A DNA stretch of 36,399 nt, from positions 1-36,399 of IMG/VR virus record IMGVR_UViG_3300013101_000036, one strand, 5' to 3'. A model generated the notes under the pieces. That model ran no database searches. It had not been told where the DNA came from and saw only the letters and a list, made by a program, of their open reading frames with translations. This document shows positions 27,101 to 33,743 of this stretch, piece after piece. Position 1 is the stretch's first letter, and every line of letters starts with the position of its first letter. Origin of the DNA: a virus. A program made the position numbers and the translations under genes.

Positions 27101-29334
27101 ACAGCAGATGCATCTTTAAACTGTTTCTTCAGTGCATCAGCAAATGCCACCTTATCTACAACAGGTGCTGCATCTATAGGTATTTCTATATCCAGCTTAG
27201 TACCGTCTAGTACGTCAGCCCCTGTCTCAAGCAATATGTTGGTAGCCTGTTTGTACTCTTTCTCCAGTTTACGTCTATCAATACGCACCTTCGCTTCATA
27301 ATCCACTTCAACTACTGATTGGAAACCTAGAGCTTCTGCTATCTCCTCTTTAAATGCGTATAAGCCAGCCAATATAAGACCCAGTGGGCCTAATAATGAC
27401 CTGAACGCTACTTTAAGAAGACCAAGTGCTTGTGTGAGTAAAGATGTCTTGGCAGCCGCCGCACCTAGCGGTACACCTAATGCCCCAAGATTAGCTACAG
27501 CCGCCGCAGTCTGTGCTGTTCCTGCTTGAGCAGCCTGTGCAGCCACAGACCTAGCTCTAGCCGCAGTCAGTTTAATCTGGGTTATAGCAGCCTTTTCTTG
27601 GGCTAGGGATACAGCAGACGTAGCAGTTGCGAGTGTGCTTTCTGCCGCTGACGTTGCAGCAGTCGCTAATGCTAATTGCTCACGAGCACGTACAAGGTTA
27701 GCTGAGTTAGCTACACCAACTAACTCTCTTCTGTTTACCTCTGCTTGTGCCGCAGCCTCACGTACTCGTGCAGCATTGACAGCAGTGATAGCTGCCAATT
27801 TACCTTGCAACGCAGCGACAGTAACTCGTGCGTTCTCTACAGCCACAGCAGTAGAGCTTACTATTATTGCGTTAGCTCGTTGTACTGCTCTAGCATTAGC
27901 TGATCGTGCAGTAGTAGATGCGTTTAATGCAGCAGTTACTGAAGTGAGTGCTTGGGTAGTAGTGGCGGCTGCCACCGTTGTGCCTGTAGCTGTTGCACTG
28001 AATATGCCTAGAGCGGTGGTGTAATAGCTGTTGAGGGCAACGACCATACCTACTATACCCTTAGACATACCTAGTATGACACCACTGATCCCTTTGATAA
28101 TGAGTAAGCTACCGATAGCCTTCATGATCTGGAATACGTTACCCCAGTTCACATGCAGCTCAGCAACCCACTTAACGGCATCTACCAATCCCTGTAGCAG
28201 ACTCTTCAGACCCTCTGACACCTGTAGTAAGAAGTCTTGACCCTCTGCACTAGCTAAGAACGCTTGCATGGATTTGACTGCTTCAAGTATCACAGGAGTA
28301 AGGTTGTCACCCATCTCGATGGCTAAAGCCTTCATCGAGTTCTTCATTACCTTACTCTGCTCAGTGAGCGAGTTCATCACCTTGTCATATTCTTCTAAGG
28401 ATGATGTGCCAGAGTTATACGAGTTGGTAGCCGTATCTAAGTGACCATATAGACGCTTGTATCCATCTGCTGCACTATTGATCAGTTTGGTATAAGTAGA
28501 TAGGATACGACCACCACCAAATAGCTCTTTAGCTGTGGCATCTCGTTGAGCACGATCCATCTCATATAGCTTAGTGGTGACAGTAGTTAATGCCCCTACT
28601 ACGTCCTGCTCCATGAGTTCTAACCATTTCTGGGTAGATAACCCTGCAACATCTGCGAAGTCCTCTGCCTTAGCAGACATGTTACTGAACACCTTAACGG
28701 TGGACGTACCAAGTACCTCTGTTTGTACACCCATGTCCTTGAAGAAGGCCACTAATGCACCAGATTGCTGTGCAGTAACACCACCAATACTACCTATCCG
28801 CTTCATTGCATCACCAAGCTCTGTGGCACTAGCTACAGATGTATTGGACAAGGCATTAAGCATAGAGAATATTTGCTCTACGTTACCTGGGTCTATATTG
28901 AATATGGAAGTGAGCTGTGCACCTAGTTTAGCGGCAGCTTCTGCGGTGAGACCAAGAGTTACTGTAGCTTTAGCCACAGACTCTGAGAACGCACGTATGG
29001 ATTCTACACCAAATGACCCTAAGCCTAGCTGACCTGCAATGGCTGCAATGTTTGCAAGCTCTATGGCACTCGTGCTCATAGTCTTGGACATTTCTAGTAA
29101 GCTACTAGATAGACTCTCTATCTGCCGTTCTGAGAAGTTAGTAGTCTTAGCTACATTAATCATCTCACGTTCAAAACGTGCAGCTTCTTGGGCTGGGAAG
29201 GTCATAGCTTTGAAAGCTACGGTAATGGATGCGACAGCACCTACAAATCGGATAATACCAGATTGTAGAGACTTTAAGGCAGCAGATGCATGATCGACTG
29301 CCGTTATTTTGATCTTTAGTTCACTGGTAGCCAC
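24178..29334 (-). CDS. Tail tape measure protein
   Basis: A 1,718-residue protein, the longest in the window. The start is GTG at 29334 with TAGGAG 7 bases upstream. Residues about 60-300 match the phage minor tail/tape measure core (TP901-type; for example AGQLGLGSFGVESIRAFSES, KELFGGGRILSTYTKL). Hydrophobic segments lie near 400-440 (GSLLIIKGISGVILGM) and 645-662 (LLGPLGLILAGLYAF). Between about 460 and 640 it is Ala-rich, and 900-1500 is charged coiled coil. Near 1620-1640 it has SDSILSWLSNGEYV, a motif common close to tape measure C-termini, then a Gly-rich end. If about 0.15 nm of tail per residue holds, the tail would be roughly 250 nm. It acts as length ruler and is ejected into the cell. 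Confidence 0.95.
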   Translation of the reverse strand: MATSELKIKITAVDHASAALKSLQSGIIRFVGAVASITVAFKAMTFPAQEAARFEREMINVAKTTNFSERQIESLSSSLLEMSKTMSTSAIELANIAAIAGQLGLGSFGVESIRAFSESVAKATVTLGLTAEAAAKLGAQLTSIFNIDPGNVEQIFSMLNALSNTSVASATELGDAMKRIGSIGGVTAQQSGALVAFFKDMGVQTEVLGTSTVKVFSNMSAKAEDFADVAGLSTQKWLELMEQDVVGALTTVTTKLYEMDRAQRDATAKELFGGGRILSTYTKLINSAADGYKRLYGHLDTATNSYNSGTSSLEEYDKVMNSLTEQSKVMKNSMKALAIEMGDNLTPVILEAVKSMQAFLASAEGQDFLLQVSEGLKSLLQGLVDAVKWVAELHVNWGNVFQIMKAIGSLLIIKGISGVILGMSKGIVGMVVALNSYYTTALGIFSATATGTTVAAATTTQALTSVTAALNASTTARSANARAVQRANAIIVSSTAVAVENARVTVAALQGKLAAITAVNAARVREAAAQAEVNRRELVGVANSANLVRAREQLALATAATSAAESTLATATSAVSLAQEKAAITQIKLTAARARSVAAQAAQAGTAQTAAAVANLGALGVPLGAAAAKTSLLTQALGLLKVAFRSLLGPLGLILAGLYAFKEEIAEALGFQSVVEVDYEAKVRIDRRKLEKEYKQATNILLETGADVLDGTKLDIEIPIDAAPVVDKVAFADALKKQFKDASAVYEAANTIQEQLENAITNRLANISIEAKVDIAAVAGDDRSKELVAGIKDYQKEIDVASRKLLALQIAGVSDGSNERLEEAKKNLIGLQTIYDNLVQTVTDKMDFDFETGSAEELSLVLDDLRQNLTELGSDINVSDFEALDAMVTQVQAIEEAAKYTEAAVAEMGEAVGGFDLALGTDKVDELVAITNTILDAKDQRAKALKASSEAAAKSLDKLAAKEEEVAALRKKYAEDSKGSIGYTRAQKLAKDAAIIKSLQEDINELSKETASSYKSVEDAQLDAFRQQKIIDNATKQMTAARASEANVASKMAVDAIVKMSTAELDALTKSTEDARAREVLAKKKIEDANAVGAAYALANGTDFVAQDTGSDNTAETRSQKLLDQLSEMIVKRAALNNQMQEFDQYTNDAIATANRMDGAFDNINKTQRSMRKSMENYGRSLDEVIRDTAQASKNKKFDLGVDKGLKYELKDIDKEYKKLIERARDAGDTKKVSLLEDQRDVAKDQAKEIARLAKLANERKVAEDDVTRKLNEQKTAQKELADLTRKFQETQDSGGFEGVEGIQKYNEAMLELEDATIAVQDASKGSRESLKDLAGIEDVDPRKVQAYEEALKKMDKAGITLRANQITLGKSLADSTVALNDAERSKLSDVYDGLNKEIGELTKNVPGATALIKKMDTEALASTKGMKALGNSVAEANAKISEMASKGELFSDLYASTDKFNDLWKNLGKTLAGGIPSTNVDVGLVLKDGTVDTLSAQVDNVLNASGATYETSLIVTDVVNSDGSKSFKIDNVAVTPNKEELENTTKAVIEGQTYYFKANTPKTRKDLEEAFKEAFDVKVNITNLPSGVSVTPTNNRDGGYQDVQSNAAGGSIRGAGTATSDSILSWLSNGEYVIRASMVSKFGKGFFDMLNMGMLPAFAGGGLAGAAPSGGGSSVASPSPEDLGSVTLNVGDKAYTLYGERKQAKELVNTLKKMSRG

Positions 29335-29344
29335 GGAAGTGCTC

Positions 29345-30033
29345 CTACATATCTAATGATTTTATGTGATTAGTTATTATTTTATTATCTTTCTTACCAA
29401 AAAGCCCAGAAATAACAGAAACTAAATCATGTATATAGGATAGTCTATTTGACGAGGACATGTATGTAGCTGAAGCGACATACGCTCTAAATTTGTCTAT
29501 AGGCATATCTAGTACGTCTGCCTCACGGAATCCACAAGACACAAGTACCAGTATCTCGTCTATTAAGAAGCTCGCTTTTTCCGAATACTTCTTTTCTTTT
29601 TTGATACCTTTGAAGTGGGAGATGTCTGGGTCTGTGGAGGTACTAACATTGGAACTATCTTTAATAAAAAAAAAGCCTTATTTAAGTCCCATTCTGCCAT
29701 AAGAATATCCATAGCATCTTCTACCTCTAAATCAAGGAATTGGTCTTCTGTCAGTGAGCATAATGCACTAGCAACTGGGTATATCTTATCCATACCGTTT
29801 ATTACCAAGTCCATTAAGACTGCTGTATTGTTAAGGTCTGCATTGACTTTATCAGATGGTGTATCCATCCCTATTTCAGCCATTACGAACTTTATGAAAT
29901 GTAGTACTTGACCTATCTGACGAACTTTACATTTGTAGATAGTAACGGTATCACCTGTAGATAGTGTGATAACGGGTTGTTCCTCATTGAGAATGTCAGA
30001 GACCTCTTTAGTCTCTTTTGTATAATTACTCAT
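29345..30033 (-). CDS. Tail assembly chaperone fusion G-T, made by -1 frameshift
   Basis: Ribosomes starting at 30033 read 123 codons to the TTA at 29667-29665, slip back one base on T TTT TTA, and continue from ATT at 29665 for 106 residues to the stop at 29345, giving 229 residues. I checked by hand that the -1 frame is open all the way (IKDSSNVSTSTDPDISHFKG onward) and includes SCGFREADVLDMPIDKFRAY, the typical T part. This is the lambda gpG/gpGT arrangement: the fusion binds the tape measure through T and recruits tail tube protein through G. Its place between major tail protein and tape measure is as expected. The T part lacks its own ribosome binding site. Confidence 0.9.
29563..30033 (-). 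CDS. Tail assembly chaperone G (unshifted product)
   Basis: The 156-residue zero-frame product. The start is taken at the ATG at 30033 (SNYTKETKEVSDILNEEQPV) after an AAAGGTG site; an upstream ATG at 30171 lies inside the major tail gene and is rejected. It is helical in its central part (ALCSLTEDQFLDLEVEDAMD) and ends in a basic tail, KVSKKKRSIRKKRAS. Like lambda gpG it should be the abundant form, with the frameshifted form at a fixed minor ratio. The leader gap upstream holds a copy of the dispersed palindrome. Confidence 0.88.
   Translation of the reverse strand: MSNYTKETKEVSDILNEEQPVITLSTGDTVTIYKCKVRQIGQVLHFIKFVMAEIGMDTPSDKVNADLNNTAVLMDLVINGMDKIYPVASALCSLTEDQFLDLEVEDAMDILMAEWDLNKAFFLLKIVPMLVPPQTQTSPTSKVSKKKRSIRKKRAS
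29665..29674 (-). promoter_or_regulatory. Programmed -1 ribosomal frameshift site
   Basis: On the coding strand a run of nine T is followed by A. In the zero frame it reads GCT TTT TTT TTA, which contains the canonical slippery heptamer T TTT TTA (29671-29665). Re-pairing of TTT and TTA one base back gives TTT and TTT, after which the new frame runs without a stop to 29345. I see no obvious strong stem-loop directly downstream, so a stimulatory structure is not demonstrated. Confidence 0.88.
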
Positions 30034-30054
30034 TTTACACCTTTCACCAAAAAC

Positions 30055-30068
30055 TGAACTTGTGTTCA
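30055..30068. promoter_or_regulatory. Dispersed palindrome, copy 5 (intergenic)
   Basis: TGAACTTGTGTTCA has exact TGAAC/GTTCA half-sites with central TTGT, in the 79-base gap between the major tail gene and the chaperone gene. It is flanked on both sides by A-runs on the plus strand (T-runs on the transcribed sense), so a weak hairpin-terminator reading is possible for this copy only. The same half-sites without T-runs elsewhere argue for a binding site. Confidence 0.65.
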
Positions 30069-30112
30069 AAAACGCACCCCATATTACTGAGGTGCTAACC
30101 CTGTCGGGGGGA

Positions 30113-30877
30113 TTACTTAGATACTTCAACCTGCTCGAAGAACTTAGAATCGCCAGACTGCTTGCTGTCATACAGAAGAGACCCTGTTAATTCCATCTGA
30201 GCCAGCTCTTCGTTGATGAGCTGATAGCCAGTAAGAGGATCAAGCTGTACACGGAACATATTGATAAGTACGTCTTTAGTACCGTCAATAGTATTCAAGC
30301 CCTCGAAACGTACATAACGCTCCATAGAGTTCTCTGTGAAAGCCACAACGCCTTTAGTTGCTGCTGAGTCATAATCAATGAACATTGTCTGACCACCGAT
30401 GATCGCACCACCATCAATAGGGGTGATCATGCCGTACTTTTCATCTATCGTGTAGTCAACCCCGATAACATAAGTAGTAATGGGTGTAGAGGCATCGCCT
30501 ACACTTACATTAGACACGTTTACTGCCCCAATAGGTACAGACATGCCCATCGCCAAGTCAAGAGGTGCAGTAATTTGTACTTCTTTAGCTACCTCTGCTG
30601 CAATCTCCACAGTATGACCCCAGAAACCTAGTGCCAAGTTATCAAGAGAGATGTTTTCCACGAGCATACGGAAAGTACCCTTCTTCTCTTGTACGATTGA
30701 CAAGTCGATAGCACGATTGCCTGATTCAGACTCTTTGTGCTCGAACTTAGTCACTTCAATAGAAATCTCAAGCTCTGGTACGTTACCCACAGCAAGAAAA
30801 CCTAGAGGTGCACCAGAGGCTGTATCACGTTCTGAAACGTAGACACTACCTTGGCCTGAATAATAGTTATTAGCCAT
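30113..30877 (-). CDS. Major tail protein (tail tube)
   Basis: A 254-residue protein with the profile of siphovirus tail tube subunits: YYSGQGSVYVSERD at the start, LAVGNVPELEISIEVTKFEH near residues 28-47, then DYTIDEKYGMITPIDGGAII near residue 145 (the typical V-D-Y-x-x-D...G-x-I turn) and ERYVRFEGLNTIDG near residue 185. It polymerises as rings around the tape measure. It lies between tail terminator and chaperone, the usual order. Codon use is well adapted (ATT/ATC and CGT rather than ATA and AGA) as for the capsid gene, consistent with high expression. The start at 30877 has GGAG 8 bases upstream. Confidence 0.93.
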   Translation of the reverse strand: MANNYYSGQGSVYVSERDTASGAPLGFLAVGNVPELEISIEVTKFEHKESESGNRAIDLSIVQEKKGTFRMLVENISLDNLALGFWGHTVEIAAEVAKEVQITAPLDLAMGMSVPIGAVNVSNVSVGDASTPITTYVIGVDYTIDEKYGMITPIDGGAIIGGQTMFIDYDSAATKGVVAFTENSMERYVRFEGLNTIDGTKDVLINMFRVQLDPLTGYQLINEELAQMELTGSLLYDSKQSGDSKFFEQVEVSK

Positions 30878-30895
30878 TTTTATATCTCCAAAATG

Positions 30896-31366
30896 TTATG
30901 TTCCGAAATTACCTGTTATGGGTAGTCGTACAGACCATGTTTGCCCATAGAAGATAACGCCATCTATTTGAGAGGGTAACGGACTTTCACCATTGAAGAC
31001 CCAACCTCTGTGATTTACACCCTTAAAGCCTAGCACAGCATCACTTACCGCATTTAATAAGTTCACTGCATCTACCTTAGTATCATCAATACCTGCTGCT
31101 GTACCGTACCGCAGAGCTACCATAATGCTAAAGTTTACAACCATCATCGTTACAGTCTTAGACACCTTACCAATACCTTGCCCAGTTTGACTGACTGGCG
31201 ATCTACCTTCGTATGTGACACCCACTAAAGGTAGTGTCTCGTACTTTATAACCTGTGTTAGATCACTAAGATCAAACGCAGAAAACCCTTTATCTGTAAA
31301 CTCTGGAACAGACTGTACTAGGGATAGTAGCTCATCTGTTAGTTCTTGTGTGGATATGTTAGCCAT
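30896..31366 (-). CDS. Tail terminator/completion protein
   Basis: A 156-residue protein with N-terminal helix (TQELTDELLSLVQSVPEF), central strands including LPLVGVTYEG and VNFSIMVALRYG, a helix with VDAVNLLNAVSDAVLGF and a terminal strand (FYGQTWSVRLPITGNF). This alpha/beta layout and length fit tail terminator proteins (lambda gpU or gp37-like) that cap the tube and join it to the head. It directly precedes the major tail gene. Family membership is inferred from layout and order. Confidence 0.75.
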   Translation of the reverse strand: MANISTQELTDELLSLVQSVPEFTDKGFSAFDLSDLTQVIKYETLPLVGVTYEGRSPVSQTGQGIGKVSKTVTMMVVNFSIMVALRYGTAAGIDDTKVDAVNLLNAVSDAVLGFKGVNHRGWVFNGESPLPSQIDGVIFYGQTWSVRLPITGNFGT

Positions 31367-31369
31367 AAT

Positions 31370-31927
31370 CTACCCAAAGTTAGCTATGAATCTATTAAAA
31401 GTAGCAGTCATCAGTACTTCCACTTCTGCTGCATCTCTTCGTGTTACCCCAAGAAAGGCTCTAGCAGGCATCTTAGATGTACCCTCTTGGTGATACCCAC
31501 CATACTCGTCCGTGTAATAATTTTTGACAGTACCATTCTTGAATATCTGTCTATTAACTACACGCCTTACGCCTATATCTGCTACACCTACATTAACACT
31601 GGTTGCCGTTTTAAGGGTATCTCGTGCTATGTATATAGCCTTACGTAGCTTATCTTTATCTACTAGCTTTTGTGCTCTATTCTTATTCTTTTTACGCTTT
31701 GTGCTATCTGATAGCCCTGCCCAAAAACTCCCTGTAACGGGGCTTCTCTGGGCATTACGGTTAGTACCCGTAGGTGCAAACCTGTCCTGTGTCTGACGCA
31801 AGATCATCTTAGTGATCTTGTTTTTATCTAATACTGTACCCAATGCATCTATAGATGTCTCTAACATCCTATTTAATCGTTGCTGACCAGTCATCCTGGT
31901 AGTGAACGTAAATAACTTATCAGCCAC
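31370..31927 (-). CDS. Neck/virion morphogenesis protein (gpG of Mu / HK97 gp10-like)
   Basis: A 185-residue protein matching the phage virion-morphogenesis pattern: DRFAPTGTNRNAQRSPVTGS, FWAGLSDSTKRKKNKNRA (the W-x-x-LS-x-S-T-x-x element), KLRKAIYIARDTL, NVGVADIGVRRVV and, near the end, PARAFLGVTRRDAAEVEVLM. Such proteins act at the head-tail junction. It is very basic in residues 55-80. The start is GTG in a TAGTG overlap with the connector stop, a variant of the TAATG coupling seen elsewhere in the window. Confidence 0.85.
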   Translation of the reverse strand: MADKLFTFTTRMTGQQRLNRMLETSIDALGTVLDKNKITKMILRQTQDRFAPTGTNRNAQRSPVTGSFWAGLSDSTKRKKNKNRAQKLVDKDKLRKAIYIARDTLKTATSVNVGVADIGVRRVVNRQIFKNGTVKNYYTDEYGGYHQEGTSKMPARAFLGVTRRDAAEVEVLMTATFNRFIANFG

Positions 31928-32532
31928 TACAGTGCCTCATAGTCAGATGTATCTACAAACATGCAATTCATACGTGGTCGTAAGTATTGCTGAATCATCA
32001 CATATACAAGCCGTCTATACTCTGGCGAGATATCTAAGATATCTTGCTTACCGTGTGCAGCCACTTGAGTGTGCATTATGTATACAGCAGCAGTAATAGC
32101 TGCCTCTGTGAGCCAAGAAGGTATACGGTCATCCGTCTCACCTTCAAAACCTGACACATACTTCACCATTAGGGCTTTACGTCCACTACTAGGTATAGAA
32201 TCAAGACTGATAATCCCATATATAGGATCAACAGAATAACTGTCCTTAGCAATATCAGTGTACGATCCGTCATCTTGCTTATACCCTATAGTAAGGATCT
32301 CGTCTTTGGCTACCAGCATCCGTGATAAATACAAGTTTGCACTTGAGTTCACCGCAGATGTGCCAGGGCTATAGTAGTCAGTGACTTCAGTAAGTTCTAA
32401 CACCGTCTCAAGCATACTAGCCAGCAACACTGTAGCAGCCTCTAACGCAGCCTCAGAAGAGGTAACTGCACCAGACAGCCCAGGGTTTATGGATACACGC
32501 TCTAACACTGCCTGTACTGTAGCGAGCTTCAC
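31927..32532 (-). CDS. Head-tail connector (adaptor) protein
   Basis: A 201-residue protein with the adaptor layout: helical N-terminus (SEAALEAATVLLASMLETVL), then strands around LTIGYKQDDGSYTDIAKDSY, SVDPIYGIISLDSIPSSGRK, VKYVSGFE and IPSWLTEAAITAAVYIMHTQ, ending in a helix. The Y-x-V-x-x-x-x-G-I-I-x-L and V-x-Y-x-x-G-[FY] elements are common in HK97 gp6-like connectors. The start is GTG at 32532, 2 bases after the previous stop, with only a weak G-rich site, so translation is probably coupled. A near-match of the dispersed palindrome lies at 32338-32351. Confidence 0.82.
   Translation of the reverse strand: MKLATVQAVLERVSINPGLSGAVTSSEAALEAATVLLASMLETVLELTEVTDYYSPGTSAVNSSANLYLSRMLVAKDEILTIGYKQDDGSYTDIAKDSYSVDPIYGIISLDSIPSSGRKALMVKYVSGFEGETDDRIPSWLTEAAITAAVYIMHTQVAAHGKQDILDISPEYRRLVYVMIQQYLRPRMNCMFVDTSDYEAL
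32338..32351. promoter_or_regulatory. Dispersed palindrome, copy 6, one mismatch (inside connector gene)
   Basis: TGCACTTGAGTTCA differs from the perfect TGAACTTGAGTTCA by one base in the left half-site. It lies inside the connector coding sequence. It may be a weaker site or chance; a specific sequence with up to one mismatch is expected about 0.01 times in a window of this size. Confidence 0.45.
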
Positions 32533-32534
32533 GC

Positions 32535-33281
32535 TTAACCCCCACTCTCAACTCGTTTGTTAGATGCTGGTCTGCTTAATTTGTACCAATACAGTACAAG
32601 TTGACCAGCGAAGTTAGGTGCGTCAATACCAGCATCATCTGTGCCTCGTCCATTGGTAAGATAGCTCTCACCCCCTGCTACGGATAACACAGCAGAATTA
32701 GTGGTCAGTGGGTAGTTATTACCTACGTCCCCTTCTTCCATAGCGTCAATGCGTATCTCTCCAGAAGATACCTTCGTAGCTGTAACGAAGTTATCTCCAT
32801 CTATACTGCCATTGTATGCATTAATAAGGTCAACAATGATATCTGTAATCTCATCATCAGTCGCACCTGGTTGTGGTACGGGTGCTACCTTATAGCCTGG
32901 TGGGTATGTATCGCTGAATATATAAAATGCATCAGCTACCTGAAATCCGTCACCCTCTAGCACTACCAGCTCAGCAGTAGGTGCTACGTAGATACTACCG
33001 TAGGCCCGTCTAGTTAGTATAGATACCTCACTGGTTCTATCTATTGGCTTACCTGCATCGTACTCTATGGCGGCAATGATAGTATCAGAGGGATGAATAG
33101 GGATGCCAGTGTATACATCTAGTGGGGTGATATCCCCAGCTTTACCTGCTTTACCTGCTTTACCTGCTTTAGCAATGAAGGCGTTGTCTATCACGTCAAT
33201 GCGTAGCCCTTGCAGTTCTGAGATACCTGTAGCGTTACTGTCACCGCCTACTCCAGGTTTCTGTATGTTACTAAATGCCAT
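32535..33281 (-). CDS. Probable head decoration/structural protein with AGK repeat
   Basis: A 248-residue protein between the capsid and connector genes. Residues about 38-50 form a short repeat, AKAGKAGKAGKAGD, encoded by an in-frame 9-base tandem repeat. Further on are ILTRRAYGSIYVAPTAELVV, FQVADAFYIFSDTYPPGYKV, and ITDIIVDLINAYNG followed by NFVTATKVSSGEIRIDAMEE. The last resembles the inserted beta domain that recurs in phage sheath, flagellar and decoration proteins. The role is inferred from its place. The start at 33281 has AGGAG 7 bases upstream. Confidence 0.6.
   Translation of the reverse strand: MAFSNIQKPGVGGDSNATGISELQGLRIDVIDNAFIAKAGKAGKAGKAGDITPLDVYTGIPIHPSDTIIAAIEYDAGKPIDRTSEVSILTRRAYGSIYVAPTAELVVLEGDGFQVADAFYIFSDTYPPGYKVAPVPQPGATDDEITDIIVDLINAYNGSIDGDNFVTATKVSSGEIRIDAMEEGDVGNNYPLTTNSAVLSVAGGESYLTNGRGTDDAGIDAPNFAGQLVLYWYKLSRPASNKRVESGG
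33139..33171 (-). repeat. 9-base tandem repeat (AGK repeat)
   Basis: On the plus strand GCTTTACCT occurs three times in a row, followed by GCTTTA, giving 3.7 units in perfect register. It is in frame in the gene at 32535-33281 and encodes repeated Ala-Gly-Lys. Copy-number change by slippage would add or remove three residues without breaking the frame. Confidence 0.9.
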
Positions 33282-33301
33282 GTCTTTATCTCCTAAAATT
33301 A

Positions 33302-33320
33302 GTGCCTAAATACACGGCAC
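33302..33320 (-). terminator. Hairpin in the gap after the basic-tailed protein gene
   Basis: GTGCC and GGCAC form a perfect 5-base stem around a 9-base loop, and on the transcribed sense the stem is followed by TAATTTTAG. A second AT-only hairpin (CTTAAT/ATTAAG, 33322-33338) overlaps the preceding stop codon. Either may weaken read-through or protect the upstream mRNA end. The short stem makes strong termination unlikely. Confidence 0.35.
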
Positions 33321-33333
33321 ACTTAATTACATA

Positions 33334-33657
33334 TTAAGCAGATTTACGTGCTCGTGTTGATTTCTTACGTGTAGCTTTAGGTCTAGGCTTAGCCACCTCA
33401 GTTTCTACTGGCTCATCCACTACATCTGGATCTACCATTGCTTCATGCTTAACAGGCTCTGCCACCTTAGTAGTGTCAGACACCAGCTCAAACATAGGAT
33501 GGAAGTTGTTTAACGCATCAACACGCTTAGCGTTCAATAGCGTAGTAACTAACGACTCATCAGTAATATTGTCGGTCAACCCACCTTGTAGAATAACAAT
33601 AGGGCTTGCCTTCTTGTTCATATAGCGTTGTGCACCAACTAATTTTAATACTGCCAT
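33334..33657 (-). CDS. Small head-region protein with basic C-terminal tail
   Basis: A 107-residue protein with the start placed at the ATG at 33657 (MAVLKLVGAQRYMNKKASPI), which has AGGAG 8 bases upstream; an upstream in-frame ATG at 33699 has no such site and crosses a hairpin. The body contains QGGLTDNITDESLVTTLLNA and an NNFHPMFEL strand. After an acidic stretch (DPDVVDEPVETEVA) it ends in a Lys/Arg-rich tail, KPRPKATRKKSTRARKSA, suited to binding nucleic acid or an acidic partner. Proteins of this sort often follow the capsid gene; the precise role is unknown. Confidence 0.7.
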   Translation of the reverse strand: MAVLKLVGAQRYMNKKASPIVILQGGLTDNITDESLVTTLLNAKRVDALNNFHPMFELVSDTTKVAEPVKHEAMVDPDVVDEPVETEVAKPRPKATRKKSTRARKSA

Positions 33658-33684
33658 TTTTATTTCTCCTAATTTAACACCTAA

Positions 33685-33715
33685 AATAAGCAACCCCACA
33701 ACAGGGTCACTTATT
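33685..33715 (-). terminator. Imperfect hairpin after the major capsid gene (possible attenuator)
   Basis: Arms AATAAG (33685-33690) and CTTATT (33710-33715) pair perfectly, a two-base internal mismatch follows, then ACCC pairs with GGGT around a 7-base loop. On the transcribed sense the hairpin ends in CTTATTTTAG. Lying in the 86-base gap directly after the capsid gene, it may act as a partial terminator or mRNA 3' end that raises capsid over downstream expression. Confidence 0.5.
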
Positions 33716-33743
33716 GCACCTATATAACTAAAAACCGTAAAGC

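Noticed and set aside
29345-29542. Independent gene for the 65-residue frame after the chaperone
   Set aside because: It would need a GTG start with no ribosome binding site, and the frame stays open upstream to the slippery sequence, so it is the T extension of the chaperone.
632-30068. Promoters at the intergenic palindromes
   Set aside because: I looked on the transcribed strand for -35/-10 pairs at normal spacing around the four intergenic copies and found only isolated half-matches such as TTGAAC, part of the palindrome itself.
30034-30112. Intrinsic terminator after the major tail gene
   Set aside because: GCACC/GGTGC could pair across a 12-base loop before a short T-run, but the stem is weak and the T-run overlaps the palindrome; not convincing.
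30034-30171. Upstream start at 30171 for the chaperone gene
   Set aside because: It would overlap the end of the major tail gene and run through the palindrome; the ATG at 30033 has a better ribosome binding site and a typical chaperone N-terminus.
33658-33699. Start at 33699 for the small basic-tailed protein
   Set aside because: The extra 14 residues cross the post-capsid hairpin and lack a Shine-Dalgarno, whereas the ATG at 33657 has AGGAG at ideal spacing.
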